Shown: in pieces, positions 14,822 to 15,375 of the stretch
Position numbering within the stretch: position 1 is the stretch's first letter
Layout: the number at the start of each line of letters is the position of its first letter
NCBI GenBank assembly: GCA_037147235.1
Contig: JBAWVO010000153.1
Coordinates: forward strand, 1 to 15,375
DNA from: JANXQG01 sp037147235
Lineage (GTDB): Bacteria > Planctomycetota > Planctomycetia > Pirellulales > Thermoguttaceae
Length of the DNA stretch: 15,375 bases
Reading direction: 5' to 3'
Made by a program: the position numbers and the translations under genes
Notes under the pieces: generated by a model
Told to the model about the DNA's origin: nothing
What the model saw: only the letters and a program-made list of their open reading frames with translations
The model's database searches: none

Positions 14822-15106
14822 ATGAATACAAATTCCGTGATTATCGTCTCTGTCCTGAGTCTGGTCCCCATTGGCCTCGGGATCCTCTTTCTGGCCTTTG
14901 CTCGACCCATTGCCAAATTTCACGTACGGTGGGAAAAGCGATGTACCGAGCTTCGTGGTTTACGCTGGGCATCTCAGTTCATGTATGACGAGCTGACATC
15001 GCTGACGATTCTCAGGGTGCTTGGAGTTTCGTTTATTGTTGTGGGGTTCCTTGTGCCGTTGCTCGCCGTTATTCTGATATACCGATTCGGCACCGGGCCG
15101 AGATAA
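14822..15106 (+). CDS. Small two-helix membrane protein
   Basis: A 94-residue hypothetical membrane protein. Two hydrophobic helices are evident, at about residues 6-28 and 62-87. A 33-residue basic and aromatic loop (AKFHVRWEKRCTELRGLRW) separates them. By the positive-inside rule the loop should be cytoplasmic and both ends outside. The ATG at 14822 is the natural start; AAAGG lies 11 bases upstream, a rather long spacing. It is flanked by two copies of a 44-bp repeat, which suggests the gene and its surroundings belong to a duplicated or dispersed unit. I recognise no family and infer no function. Confidence 0.6.
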   Translation: MNTNSVIIVSVLSLVPIGLGILFLAFARPIAKFHVRWEKRCTELRGLRWASQFMYDELTSLTILRVLGVSFIVVGFLVPLLAVILIYRFGTGPR

Positions 15107-15130
15107 TCGAGCAGGACGTCTATTTCAAGG

Positions 15131-15174
15131 GGTGTAATTAGCCCAGGCGTCTTTGCCGATCGACCACGGGACCG
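15131..15174 (+). repeat. Imperfect 44-bp direct repeat, copy 2
   Basis: This is the partner of the repeat at 14697-14740, in the same orientation, with 36 of 44 identical bases. It begins 24 bases after the stop of the small membrane protein gene. Sequence beyond the repeat is not obviously similar between the two copies. Confidence 0.75.
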
Positions 15175-15355
15175 TGTTCTTGCATGTGACCGAGGTGGGA
15201 CTTGGGTCGAAACGGGGACGCAGCTAGTTCTTTCCACGGCCAGCCGAGTGTCTTCATGGCCATTTATGGTCATTCCCGGCGCTAGGGCGATGCAAAGTTG
15301 GGCTTGGCGTGTTGGAGTGATCGGGCGAGATTTGTTTACGAGGGCGAGGCATTTT

Positions 15356-15368
15356 GCCCCGGAGGGGC
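15356..15368. repeat. Short GC hairpin at the right edge
   Basis: GCCCC and GGGGC form a perfect 5-bp stem around GGA, preceded by TTTT. It may be the start of a dispersed REP-like sequence that continues beyond the window. The surrounding 200 bases (15175-15375) hold no gene I can support. Confidence 0.3.
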
Positions 15369-15375
15369 GCGTGAG

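Noticed and set aside
15266..15375. Open frame running off the right end (ATG at 15266)
   Set aside because: It has only about 36 codons, no ribosome binding site, passes through a GC hairpin that looks like a non-coding repeat, and resembles no known protein.

Overview
The window looks like chromosomal DNA of a planctomycete, probably Pirellulales-like, with a fermentative or facultatively anaerobic lifestyle. This is inferred from four things: a TadE-TadE-TadG pilus cluster with few Shine-Dalgarno sites, short inverted-repeat elements scattered in intergenic gaps, the small-protein content, and an NADH-linked [FeFe] hydrogenase operon. No rRNA, tRNA or CRISPR array is visible.

Layout. Positions 1-275 hold no gene I can support. 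Positions 276-2541 (+) carry two TadE-like minor pseudopilin genes and a TadG-like gene, with a hairpin repeat between the two tadE genes. At 2607-3590 (-) is an aldo/keto reductase, convergent with tadG and probably with its own promoter. From 11602 down to 3706 (-) runs the centrepiece, an apparent six-gene unit: hydC (NuoE-like), hydB (NuoF-like), hydA (catalytic [FeFe] hydrogenase), a cytoplasmic histidine kinase fused to a degenerate [FeFe]-hydrogenase (HsfB-like) module, a CheY-like response regulator, and a receiver-histidine kinase protein. Upstream of hydC lies a full match to the sigma-54 -24/-12 consensus. Positions 11953-12147 (-) encode a 64-residue protein with a very strong ribosome binding site. 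Positions 12305-13879 (-) hold an AbiE type IV toxin-antitoxin pair whose toxin gene is frameshifted. Positions 13880-14821 contain no intact gene, only coding-like debris. At 14822-15106 (+) is a small two-helix membrane protein, bracketed by two imperfect 44-bp direct repeats.

How the genes may work together. HydABC couples NADH (in bifurcating relatives also ferredoxin) to H2 turnover. The HsfB-like kinase has two ferredoxin-type clusters, a hydrogenase-like domain that keeps the four expected cysteines, an extra Fe-S domain and a complete kinase core. It is well placed to read H2 or cellular redox state and pass phosphate to the two receiver proteins. None of the three signalling proteins has a DNA-binding or sigma-54-activating domain, so the final output and the sigma-54 activator must lie elsewhere.

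Two small repeat elements sit in the operon. One interrupts the hydA/kinase junction: it is flanked by an exact 13-bp duplication, and removing it would leave the hydA stop codon directly abutting the kinase GTG start.
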